The translations under genes were made by a program, and so were the position numbers. Under the pieces are notes generated by a model, which was not told the origin of the DNA, did not search any database, and worked only from the letters and a program-made list of their open reading frames with translations. A DNA stretch of 64,000 bases from Lineus longissimus (lineage: Eukaryota; Nemertea; Pilidiophora; Heteronemertea; Lineidae), in NCBI RefSeq assembly GCF_910592395.1, contig NC_088309.1, forward strand, positions 25,794,599-25,858,598. The letters run 5' to 3'. Below are positions 23,901 through 33,797 of the stretch, one piece after another. Positions within the stretch are counted from its first letter, which is position 1. Every line of letters begins with the position of its first letter.

Positions 23901-24809
23901 TTTTATCTCAACAGTGCCTTTTTTCTCATGGTGCATCTAAAAGGGCAACATATCCGAAAGCTTAACCTTGAAACGAACACAGAGCTACAGGTGTAGCAAA
24001 GGGCTGTCATTGTTTTTCATTTTTACTGATTTGTTTTGTTACAGTTCAAGCTGGCAGATATGGCTGCGGCAATAGAATCTTCTCGTCTTCTCACTTGGAA
24101 AGCTGCTATGCTGAAGGATGCTGGTAAACCCTATATAAAGGTTAGTAACAGAACTGTGCAAATATCCTGTTTCACCCATGACATGTAGACCTGTCAACAG
24201 AAGAAAGTTTTGATTAGGGATACGTAATTGAAGGAGTTAAATATCTAAGTTCTCGTTTAAAGTCCCAATGCTATACTAAGTGAATAATGATGTATATGAG
24301 GAATTTTGGGGAAATTTCAGGAAAATTCATATGTTACAACCTACTGTCACTTGTCCTTACACAACTTCTGTCTGTATTAACGTTACTGTGTTACACTTTC
24401 TAGGAAGCAGCGATGGCAAAATTAGTTGCGTCAGAGGCATCAACGATGGTTTCTCATCAGGTGAGTTCTGGTACTGGTGGGGACAAAAAATAAACAGGAT
24501 ATTGTTAAGTTGCAGTTTTCAAATAACTGACACCACATACGAACAGATGTGAAACACATTATCATTTCATGAAAAGTAACTGAATTGTGTTATTACACCA
24601 AAAAGGTTTTGATTTCGGTTTTAACATTTTCATTTTTTCTGTTGCAGGCTATTCAGATCTTGGGAGGTATGGGTTATGTCACTGACATGCCTGCAGAACG
24701 TCACTACCGAGATGCGCGTATCACAGAGATTTATGAGGGGACCAGTGAAATTCAGAGACTAGTGATTGCAGGGAATTTGTTAAAAGAGTTCTCCCAGACA
24801 AGCCATTAG
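20946..24809 (+). CDS. ACADS: Short-chain acyl-CoA dehydrogenase, mitochondrial, 426 aa
   Basis: This FAD enzyme catalyses the first step of beta-oxidation for C4-C6 acyl-CoAs in the mitochondrial matrix, passing electrons to ETF. Ten exons join in frame: 20946-21039, 21647-21795, 22071-22220, 22557-22668, 22934-23085, 23240-23410, 23713-23850, 24045-24140, 24404-24460 and 24648-24809. The N-terminus ([16 protein letters not shown]) is basic and serine-rich, a likely matrix-targeting peptide. FAD- and substrate-binding blocks [27 protein letters not shown] and [10 protein letters not shown] are clear. The C-terminal domain has [32 protein letters not shown] and [13 protein letters not shown] with the catalytic base Glu403. 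It matches human ACADS (412 aa) far more closely than MCAD or SBCAD by eye. Confidence 0.95.
21285..21536. mobile_element. MITE-like element in ACADS intron 1
   Basis: GTGGCTATTATTACG at 21298-21312 recurs inverted as CGTAAGAATAGCCAC at 21510-21524 (14 of 15). A third related copy lies inside at about 21343-21365. The 8-mer TACTATAC flanks both sides (21285-21292 and 21529-21536), which could be a target-site duplication. The middle (about 21375-21470) is a degenerate CCCTAAC-like array. No coding capacity. Confidence 0.6.
23475..23545 (+). mobile_element. Possible tRNA-derived SINE fragment, ACADS intron 6
   Basis: AGTGGCATAGCGCCAGGC followed about 30 bases later by TCATTGGTTTGACTCTC resembles a degraded A box/B box pair of a tRNA-like SINE head. 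It does not fold well as a functional tRNA. Confidence 0.35.
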
Positions 24810-24899
24810 TGAAATGTTGACTGGATAATGAGTCGTGTCAAAGTAGTTGATTGAATGGACTTGTGATTTACAGGGTGCCTATCATTTGGTTGGAGAGAA

Positions 24900-24905
24900 A
24901 ATAAA
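24900..24905 (+). terminator. AATAAA polyadenylation signal of ACADS
   Basis: A canonical signal 90 bases after the ACADS stop. Confidence 0.7.
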
Positions 24906-25784
24906 TGTTAAGTGATTATTTATGTAAATGATTTTCCGTGTTCATTCTATGATCTCAATATCACCGACAATGATACCTTTGGATTTCAATACTGCAAGTA
25001 ATTGTCATCTTGCCCCTGGAATTGTGGCATATCATGCCACACTACCAGTTCCCCGACTGAAGTGAGGTGAACTACTACCCCGATACCCCAAATGAGACAG
25101 TGCCTATAGTAGAATGATCTCCCCCTATGTTCAGACCCCCCAAACGCTGAAGCTATCACACACAACGTACATCGAAAAGTTCACAGTTTGACAGGCTTGG
25201 ATGTATATCTACACTATCTGGCTGTGAAAGCGTTCCTCGCTGATTAAGTCTGGGAAAAAGTTATGAGTTTGTAGAAAGCACTATTTTAAAGTGAAAAACG
25301 GCTTTAATCTTTTTTACAGGTATGTGGCCCCCAAGAAAGATCAGGGTGGCTGTTTTGCGATGAAGCAAACAAAATGGTAGGGTTGTGTGATTGTCTTTGA
25401 AGAGTATGTATTAAGAAATAAGACATCAGTCGGTCAATTTGACAAATACAAGTACTTCCGATTTGCAGGATCTCTGCCCCCCCCTGATGCGCACTTAATT
25501 AAGCTTCGAGTAACCAGCCTATTCGAAGTGGCTGTCCCTAGTTGGCAAAAGTCTTTTCTGAAGATCACAGTCATCCCTAGCAGTTTTACAACATATGGCC
25601 ACGGTATGAATCCGTAGGACATTTGAGTTTGTGGCAATGGTCCATGTATCATGACCGTTTTTCCAGGTAAACATCTTCCTAGCTATGGTGTGGTAGTGTC
25701 ATTGATAATAAACCATGTCTTTGAGGATAGGTAAGGACATAGTCAGTTAAGGGGGTACCCATACTGTTGCTGTGGTTGAAATAT

Positions 25785-25930
25785 GGGGGAACAATCCAAC
25801 CTGAAGACAAGCTTCAGTGCTAGCTCTGGGCGATGGTGTATTGGTGGAACAATCCATCTTGGAGATAGATCAGTTTGAGTGCTCTGCTGGGCACTAGTCT
25901 AATGGGAGGACAACCCATCTTTGAGACAAG
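25785..25930. repeat. Degenerate tandem repeat, about 3 units of 57-61 bp
   Basis: The phrases AACAATCCAACCTGAAGAC, AACAATCCATCTTGGAGAT and ACAACCCATCTTTGAGAC recur at about 25791, 25848 and 25909, each followed by a CAGT-containing stretch and a GCTCTG/GGGC segment. Confidence 0.6.
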
Positions 25931-27952
25931 TCAGTTCGAGAGATATTGACATGATGGTACCCAACGAAGGATTCTCTTTTCCCAGGTTTTATTTCCAATG
26001 TTATTGCCACGAGCTTGCAATTATTATCTCGATCATTTATCAGCGAGCGTTTAAAAAAAACTGTTTTAATTCGAACCATTATGTGATGGGAAGGCACGTG
26101 TCTTGTATGTCTCCCTGTAGAGCTTGAATTCAATGGACCCACATCAATACAAGCTACATCATCACCAAGGTTTGATTGGATACAAAGTCATTGCAATGAT
26201 CTGCTGATGACAAGTTACCGAGTGTTAAATGAGAATATCCTTGACCTTTCATCCCAAATTGGTCTTGAAGACAAAGTCACAACCAGAAGATGGGCATATA
26301 AAAGACAATTCTACTTTTGGCTTTCTCGTCTGGTTGTTACTAATTGCTGCCCTCCCTTTGTCACAGGTATATTTGTTGAAGTTAAAGGCAATGGAGCCGG
26401 AGAAACTTAAGTCGTTTTGAATCGGTGGTATGATCCTAGTGGAATGCCAACCATAAAAGACAAGGGTCTCCCACAGCCCAGGAAACTGCACAGCACTGCC
26501 TCACTGCTGTGGTGGCCGTCACTTGGCTTCCACTATACACACACAAAATTAGGTTTTCAAGGGTTAGACCTATCCAGCCATCATGAGGGAATATATATAG
26601 CACACATAGTCTCTTCCATGGTGCCAGCGATGTTATCTGTTTTTACATGATTGTACTTCATAGAATGAACAAGCAAGTTTTTCAATTTATAAATAATTTA
26701 CTTCCAAATCATATTAGACAAAGCACATTTCGGTTTATAGAGAGGTGCAATATAAGTATGACAGGAATGCTTTTAGCACATTATGTTGTGACATTTCACC
26801 ATTTTGAAGGGATTCACTTCAGGCAATTTCCTAACAAATATATGGCAAGAAATTGCACAACATCCTCACTGACAGAGACTGGCGTCTTTTCTCACGATGA
26901 AAATAGCTATGGAAGCGCAAGACAACAAAATACAACAGATCTGTTACCAAGCTGTAGACAATGGTGGCCAAGCAATGGAAGACACCTCACAATCAATAAA
27001 TGCTTTAGTTACTATCACACCACTGCTTCAATCTGCTGTACTCAGGCATTTGAAAAAGCTTTAAGTGTCCCATTCAAGGCACTTTCACCGTGGCCAATGG
27101 AATACTGCTGGTACAATGTAGTTGCATTACAGGAAAGAGGCTTCCATTGATTACATCTGACATGTACATGTTATTTGTTATGTAGGGGTAGGAAGTGGAC
27201 ATACTATTGATACAACCTTTTTGAGTATTGATTGAGTATTCTGGTTCTCTTCCAATCGTAGGTTGTGACGTTTCAACACAATGTTCCTGGGGCGCTTTCA
27301 TGTTCTATCAATATTTAGAACACCTTCCTGAATACCCCATTCAAAGAATGGTAAGGGTTAACATTTCCCTGGCCGATTTGAATTGACTACCCAAAGAAGA
27401 TGGTCAGTGGACTCTTCTTTCCTGTAGAGTAACACAACAGGTGCCCCATTGGCCAGAGTGGTGTTAAGCTTTACAAACCACAATGCAGACGACAACATTC
27501 TCAAGTTACAAACATACATGTGGATGAGTGTTGCAGCACTGGCAGACACCATGGACAGAACATCGATGCCCACCACCAATAGTCTATTGTCTTATGGGTG
27601 CACCAAATAATACCTTTTTTCAGTTGTTGCGACAGCTTTACAGAAAGATCAATACATGTTTGTCTGCTGATTTACATTAAGAACATCACACCGTAGAAAA
27701 TCATTTGAAAAAGTAGTCAATCTGAGAAGTGCCAAGGTAAACAAACTAACTAAATGACAATGACATGGTCGTTTGGCATTGTGACTGATCTTCCCCTGAT
27801 CTTACATAGTTACTGCTGTAAAAATGCTACACAATGTTACACGGGTACCAGCTCATATGATATACTGTGGTGTACTTGAAACTGCTGAGAATGACTAAAA
27901 TGAAAGCATATATTCTCCCAATGGATCATGACTGGGCCATTCACACCCAATT

Positions 27953-27958
27953 TTTATT
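27953..27958 (-). terminator. Candidate AATAAA signal of TXNDC17
   Basis: TTTATT on the plus strand, about 200 bases beyond the TXNDC17 stop on the minus strand. Confidence 0.45.
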
Positions 27959-28159
27959 AACCTTTCTTGATGATTACATATTCCAGGCATCTAAGTCATC
28001 AATATGAAATGCAAGAGAGTTCATGGAGTAGATGAATGTCAAAGCACCAATATGATAATTATGAAAGATTGTTACAAATCCAACGAATCAGATGAAAATT
28101 CAGTTCTTTGGTTAAAACAAGATCCATCCTTGCCTAAGGAGAAAGCCTGCTCTTCGTTT

Positions 28160-29544
28160 TTAGTCCTCTGTAAAAAGCATAGAAACTAGGTCCCCATTAG
28201 CACACTCTGCCTCTCCAAGCTTCTTAATATCCTATAAAAAAGAATAACAAAAAGCTTTTAAAAATAGTTTCTATCCATATATACAGTAATCCTTGCAATG
28301 AATATCAATGCTACGACTTCGTCATTTCCGACTGGTACCCATAATATGTACCTGGGTGGCGTGAGGCATGCAAGGCAGAGAGACATGCCTAGAATCTCAC
28401 CCTGGCAGTGGGGCTCGAACCAGGGACCCCATGACCGCTCTAAGCGCAAAGAAGAACACATAGCATGATCACATGATATTTTCTCACCTTTCCCATCTTG
28501 ACTAGTGTTGGAACGCAAGTCAGTTTTAAATCAGCATCAGTACGGAATGCGTTTTGCTTGTCTTTCCAGCTGAAAAATGTCAGTTGACTTTCAAACTTGT
28601 TTTACCTTGGCAAACAATATCACGGTAGTGAGAGGTAGAAATTGTGTCAATCAAACGACTATCACAGTCAATCAAGGACTATCCCAAATAACATTATTCA
28701 CTTATCTAAAGACTGTACCAATGTGATTTTCCCTTTTATCTTGGACATCATAAGAGTACTATCCCTGACATTGAGATCCTAACAATATCACTGTCATCTC
28801 AACACAGTCCCTAACAGTGTGACTTCATCCCCGACATCATGATCATTCATTGATTGTGTAATGACCATTTTTTTCAAAAATAGTGTGCCGTCTTTTGAAA
28901 CTTACAATTCACATGTGCCAACAGCACACAGGATGAAGATAGCATCTTCTGGAATTTCAGACATCTTACTCTCAATCACTGGGTCAGCTAGAAAAAGAAG
29001 GAAAGTACTTTACTTTAGCCAAAGGATGTTTTAATGACATTCTACTGATGCCAAGACACTGTAATGATACTGTAATGCCCCTGTCAGGGCTGGGGGTGCC
29101 CCTGACCATGGCCATGTACATGTGGTTGGTTGGTGTCATCCAATCAATCAAGGTTCCATGTCATGTGCATATAATGCCTAGGGTGTGGATAGCGTGAATG
29201 GCAAGAATATCATGACATGAAGTCGACCCATGACGTCGACAAGCGAGGTGTCATGCATCAGTTGCATGCTGAACTGATAAAAAAATGGCCAAAGTATTTT
29301 CGTAAACTATGCATGCATTGCTATGCATGATCATCATGACATAATGCACATGAAAAAATGACAAAAGAAATGCACCAATGGCAATGCACCGAGTGAACTC
29401 ACCCTTAACACAGTCTGGACACCAGCTCTCATTATCAAGCGCATCTGCAGCGCCTGTGAAGAAAGCAAAGATCGTTTTTCCTTTATTTTCTGCTACATGA
29501 GCTTTAAATTCATCGTAACCATTACAAACCAGTTGTGTACACAT
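28160..29544 (-). CDS. TXNDC17: Thioredoxin domain-containing protein 17 (TRP14), 125 aa
   Basis: TRP14 is a cytosolic thioredoxin-like disulfide reductase recycled by thioredoxin reductase 1. It acts on small disulfides and cystine rather than on classical thioredoxin targets. Four minus-strand exons join in frame: 29544-29403, 28987-28906, 28569-28488 and 28231-28160. The redox motif is W41-C42-P43-D44-C45, the WCPDC signature that separates TRP14 from thioredoxins (WCGPC). GKTIFAFFTG precedes it. The cis-proline region appears as CVPTLVK, and the C-terminus (NGDLVSMLFTED) matches human closely. Human TXNDC17 is 123 aa. A tRNA-like SINE lies in its last intron. Confidence 0.95.
28300..28455 (-). 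mobile_element. tRNA-derived SINE in TXNDC17 intron 3
   Basis: On the minus strand TGCGCTTAGAGCGGTC (A-box-like, 28433-28448) is followed by GGTTCGAGCCC (B box, 28411-28421) at tRNA-like spacing, then an unrelated body. This is the layout of a tRNA-derived SINE head. The ends are approximate. Confidence 0.6.
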
Positions 29545-29668
29545 CTTGATGGTGTATTTTGGAAGAAAATATGATAAAAAGTCGAAAATTTGGCAGTCAC
29601 TTCCCGGTAGAACTCTTCAGCTGTGGTACAGGTGGAGGTAAGAATATCGACCAGAGGAGGTACATTCT

Positions 29669-29804
29669 ACCCATTCTCCAGGCGTCGTCAATGGTGAACA
29701 TCATTGTCAAGCTTGTCTCAATCGACCTATTGTCTCTGCCACAGTATGTGACAATTTCAGCGGGTGCATGTAAATTGGACATTTGGCCCGGCGCCCGGGA
29801 GATT
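29669..29804 (+). repeat. Dispersed repeat copy B, upstream of TXNDC17
   Basis: 29747-29804 is 57/58 identical to 20878-20935. The upstream similarity continues to about 29669 but with an extra internal stretch. It lies 200 bp upstream of the TXNDC17 start codon, in the orientation opposite to that gene. Confidence 0.8.
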
Positions 29805-30165
29805 GGAGGAGGTATCGTGTTGACCTTATCACGTCGCCTGCTCCACTCTACAAGGCTGAATGACACTTTCATCATGAAAGAGTCACAACATATCAAAGAT
29901 TGGGGATGGCAGTTAACAGGCACACATCATTGTATGCTTGCTTATTACCAGATTTGCTGAAAAGTCATGTGTTTGTGTTGTCACTATGTCAGTTCCTTTG
30001 TCAAACGGATATGGAGACAATGTCACATCATGAGACAAAGTCACAACATAAGTGACAGCAATTTCATATTGATATATCATATCATTCACCAGTAAAGCTT
30101 GAGACACAAAATAGTTGCCCATCAGTATCACGAACCGGTCAGACATCTATTATGTCTATGAGACG

Positions 30166-30256
30166 AGGCATAGCCATAGAGCGGGAGGAGGCATAGAGTG
30201 GGACGAGGCATAGAGTGGGACGAGGCATAGAGCGGAACGAGGCAGAGCGGGACGTG
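30166..30256. repeat. Short tandem repeat, about 17-bp unit
   Basis: GAGGCATAGAGTGGGAC and close variants (AGCGGGA, AGCGGAAC) repeat about five times head to tail. Confidence 0.8.
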
Positions 30257-30748
30257 TCAACCACAAGCAATTGGACTTTTTGAGCACACTGTCTTCAGTT
30301 CCCAATCCCATATTCCATGACAACCTCTTTCACAGATGCAGTTTGGACCAACGTACTCCATAAGAGACACCGAAAGACTAGGCAATGCCATCACAATTTA
30401 CTCCTATAGTTACTGACACAACCAGCATAACTGTGCCCAACTTTTACAGCAAGCTATTTGAAAGGAGAAAAATGATAAATATTTCTTCAACATAAACAGC
30501 TAAATTTTATTTCTATTCATCATTCCACTAGATTACAAATTCAAAGACTTTTCAGGATTTTTTACATCACATCAAAACAAGAAATTTTATTTCACAATAG
30601 TACTCTCCTTTAAAACTCACATAGTGTGAAAGAACTAAGATGAATCCCAAAAACAGATTCAAGGTTTCATTAGTGGAGACCACTAACTTGAATAAAGAGT
30701 AGTATCTCTATTTACTACGAAAGGAAATTTAAGAGAGTTCTTACACAG

Positions 30749-31070
30749 GCATAGAATCTATGAATGGCCGGTGGTAGAATCTGTGATGATTATCACAAAC
30801 CTCGTTTTACAGTGGGTCTACCAACATCCATGCAGATTCTATTACGGGCCATCATAGATTCTACGACCTCCCAGTCAATTGGAGATTCTGTGATGAGAAT
30901 TCTACAACGGATTCCATCAATAGAATCTATGATGGGCACATATGCTAGATACTACCATCTTGTTTCATCATAGATTCTATGATGGAAATTATCAGTTTAC
31001 AGAATCTATGATGGGCTATCATAGAATCTATGATGATTACCGGATTTAACCTCTCTTATAGATTCTACCT
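30749..31070. repeat. Cluster of a TAGAATCTATGA motif in both orientations
   Basis: At least eleven copies of (A/T)AGAATCT(A/G)TGATG or its complement lie within about 320 bp, at about 30749, 30775, 30833, 30850, 30882, 30896, 30920, 30967, 31000, 31019 and 31058. Spacing is irregular and orientation alternates, so it is not a simple tandem array. Each copy is nearly self-complementary (CATAGA..TCTATG). Confidence 0.75.
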
Positions 31071-32452
31071 TTGCCAGTGAACAATGTGTGATGTACTGAA
31101 AAAATATACTAGCGACTACACACCCTTGATTGGCCACTACCTTATTATTAGGATTCATGACCGCAGTGCTCATGAAAGGGCGACCCCCGAACCTCTCTCT
31201 CTCTCTCTTATAATTTGAGGGGGGGGGGTTTCTGATTGTTATGACGGAAAACTAATAACGCTCTTCAACAGGATTTTCATATTTTTCAACCTGACCCACC
31301 CTTATCACAGGCTTTTAACTCTCTCTGCATCATGATTATTTCATATCTGCGTTTACCTATAGAATTCCCCCTACCCACAAAAGGGAAATGATCATGTGGC
31401 CCATCCAGCAAATCACACTCCAAACCTTATTACATAGTGTGAAATTATCACTACATAGATTACACTCAAGTTGACCAACATTCACCGATACATAGATGTC
31501 AAGTTCAACTTCAGGAGGAAAGACACATCAGGAAAAGAATGCCAAAGCATTTAGACTTTTACATATATTTACATCACGAAATGCAATGCTGTAGCATTTA
31601 GACTTTAACATATTTTTACATGCTACATTCAAAAAGTTTAAATATATATACACATATCCTTAACATAGAAGTGTAAACTGGTAATGACGTGACTAGATAT
31701 AAACAGCTTGAGATTCGCTGTGGTCAACACTGCTTATTAACAAGACTATTATCATTTTACATCATTTCAAACTAGGCCCTTTCAGCGAGACTGGAAATAT
31801 TGTCAGAGAGATAAGATATACAGATTGTATACACTCTACATAGCTGTCCACTGACTGAACACATTCACATTATTGAAGGAAAACAGTGAATTGAAATTGA
31901 TAACCCTGAGAACAGATATGCAAGAATGAATTATTCATCAAGTAACCATCTACTGACTCTGAAGTGACACCAGAATCTAGCACCACCTGTTCCACAAGTA
32001 CCAAATACCAATTGCAACATGGGACTGATGACAACTAGTCCTGTACTACAGGACTGCTCTCTGCACAAAGCCCACTGGTCAAATGGCGGATCAACATGAA
32101 GGATCAACTGTACAAAAGAGACAGGTTGGAATAGCAAAGGATGACTGAGTTCATTCGACGAAGAGGGCTGACAGTCTTAGGAGTGCTGCGAAGATGAGGA
32201 AGAAGTATTGCTCTCAGTCATCCTAAAACACGCCTTGGCTCTCAGATGTCTAAGGGTTAACAAGATCTCGGCTAACATCAACAATATCAACAACGATAGA
32301 GGAAGAACATATTTACATATTCGAGGAAGCTGTCAAAAGAGACAATCTTTAAAAAGCTAAATTATTATCAGCAAATGAATGATATACACATCAATGAAAA
32401 ATAGACATATATCTTCATGAATAAAATAAAAATAGTAAAGCAATTTACAAAC

Positions 32453-32458
32453 TTTATT
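32453..32458 (-). terminator. Candidate AATAAA signal of the SEC14L-like gene
   Basis: TTTATT on the plus strand about 1.3 kb beyond the stop codon of the SEC14L-like gene. Other TTTATT words occur further down (about 30506), so the 3' end is uncertain. Confidence 0.4.
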
Positions 32459-33797
32459 GATTACAAAAGGCACTTACCGGGAATTCGTAAATGCAGTTTG
32501 ATATATTTCAAAGTACAACCAACAATCATAATGTGTATGCTAAACATCATCAAGAAAATCACTACAGCCTTGTTCACAAGGATAAAACCCTTCAAGGTCA
32601 CTCTAGATTTAGCCATCTCAAGCCTTACCTTGAGGAGGACGCTGGAAATGTTGGATGGGGGAAGGCCAGGGTGTCATCCACAGTCATTATTCTCCTGGCG
32701 GTAAACCAAACCATACCGAACCAGGAAGTCCTATCCTTCTGTAACTAAAGCCACATTGTAACTAAAGCACCAAGCAGACAAGAGGTTTTTGCTGCAGCGA
32801 CCTGTGACAATTATCACAGGCAATAAAAATTTCTCGTCTGCTGGGCACATGTATCTTTCTCTGGTATTGCATTGCTGTGCATGAGTTCGAATCTATTACA
32901 CATGTTATACATGGCACATATGCAGGGAGACACTGTCATGTATTATAAATGCAGTCATTTGATTCTATGGCACTTTTCATAAAACAATCATTGAATAATT
33001 TGTTAACAAATAAAAACGGTAAACTATAACTACATAAATGCTGAGGAGAAGAAGGAAAATAAGTACTGTGTAAATAAAGGAAAATAAATGCAGATGCCAT
33101 CACCAAAGAACCTTTGACCTCCAAGTTTAGAAATTGTAAACAAAACACATTTTTCCAGTTTTCATTTTCAAGCGGAAGAAAATGAGTCACTTATTCTAGT
33201 TTATACATGGGGCCAATGCCTAACAAATGTCCCAATGTACCGGTTCTGTACGAAGGAGGTTCAACTTCTTTTCAAGTGGATTCAAGTTGGAACTGAGGGC
33301 CGACCAGTATTCAAACTACCAAAGCCTTATTACACTCAAGACACGAGCTTCAAGACTCAACATTTTACAAACCTGATCATCATGTCAACATCTATCGATT
33401 ATCACCTATGACTACATATATTGATCTTAGAAATTTATCCCAGAAAACTGTATACATCAGCAGTTATGATTACAATTAGAACTCTCCGTAGGTTAAGATA
33501 AACTCCACTACTCTTATCAAGCAACAACAGACAACTAGATAGGCACTGGTGAATTAGATACCAAATACAGGCGACAGAACACTCGCCAAAACCTTTGAGA
33601 TAGATGAAGAGTGGTAAAGGAAACGATTGAAAAAGTGCCATTCAACCCTCTAAAACACCTTGGACAAAGGATTGTAAGTCTACAGTAACTATCATATTCA
33701 GTAGTAATCTTATAAATTGTTCGTTGTATGTTTGACCAGGACTTGTACAAAGTATCACCAGCTGTCTGTTGTTGGCACAAAAGCTTTAAGACATAGT
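32459..33797 (-). other. Probable long 3' UTR of the SEC14L-like gene
   Basis: AT-rich sequence without a recognisable exon on either strand, bounded by the stop codon at 33798 and the candidate poly(A) signal. Confidence 0.4.

Larger units (their letters stand above)
24810..28159. other. Repeat-bearing gap between ACADS and TXNDC17
   Basis: The gap starts with the ACADS 3' UTR and ends with the TXNDC17 3' UTR. It contains a short degenerate tandem repeat at 25785-25930. A 167-codon plus-strand ORF at 26647-27150 has no recognisable family, no splice partners and an ordinary composition for AT-rich DNA, so I do not call it a gene. Confidence 0.45.
29545..32452. other. Intergenic gap upstream of TXNDC17
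   Basis: Contains the TXNDC17 promoter, repeat copy B, two small repeat clusters (30166-30256 and 30749-31070) and a CT/G homopolymer stretch at 31195-31230. The remainder is AT-rich with no exon recognised. Confidence 0.5.

Noticed and set aside
26647-27150. 167-codon plus-strand ORF between ACADS and TXNDC17
   Set aside because: No family resemblance, no low-complexity or domain pattern, and no neighbouring exons. Length is possible by chance in 3 kb of noncoding sequence.
28411-28448. Functional tRNA gene
   Set aside because: The A and B boxes are present but the arms do not pair into a cloverleaf by eye and an unrelated body follows, so a SINE is preferred.
29913-30146. 77-codon minus-strand ORF upstream of TXNDC17
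   Set aside because: No similarity, and it ends in promoter-like DNA; not supported.
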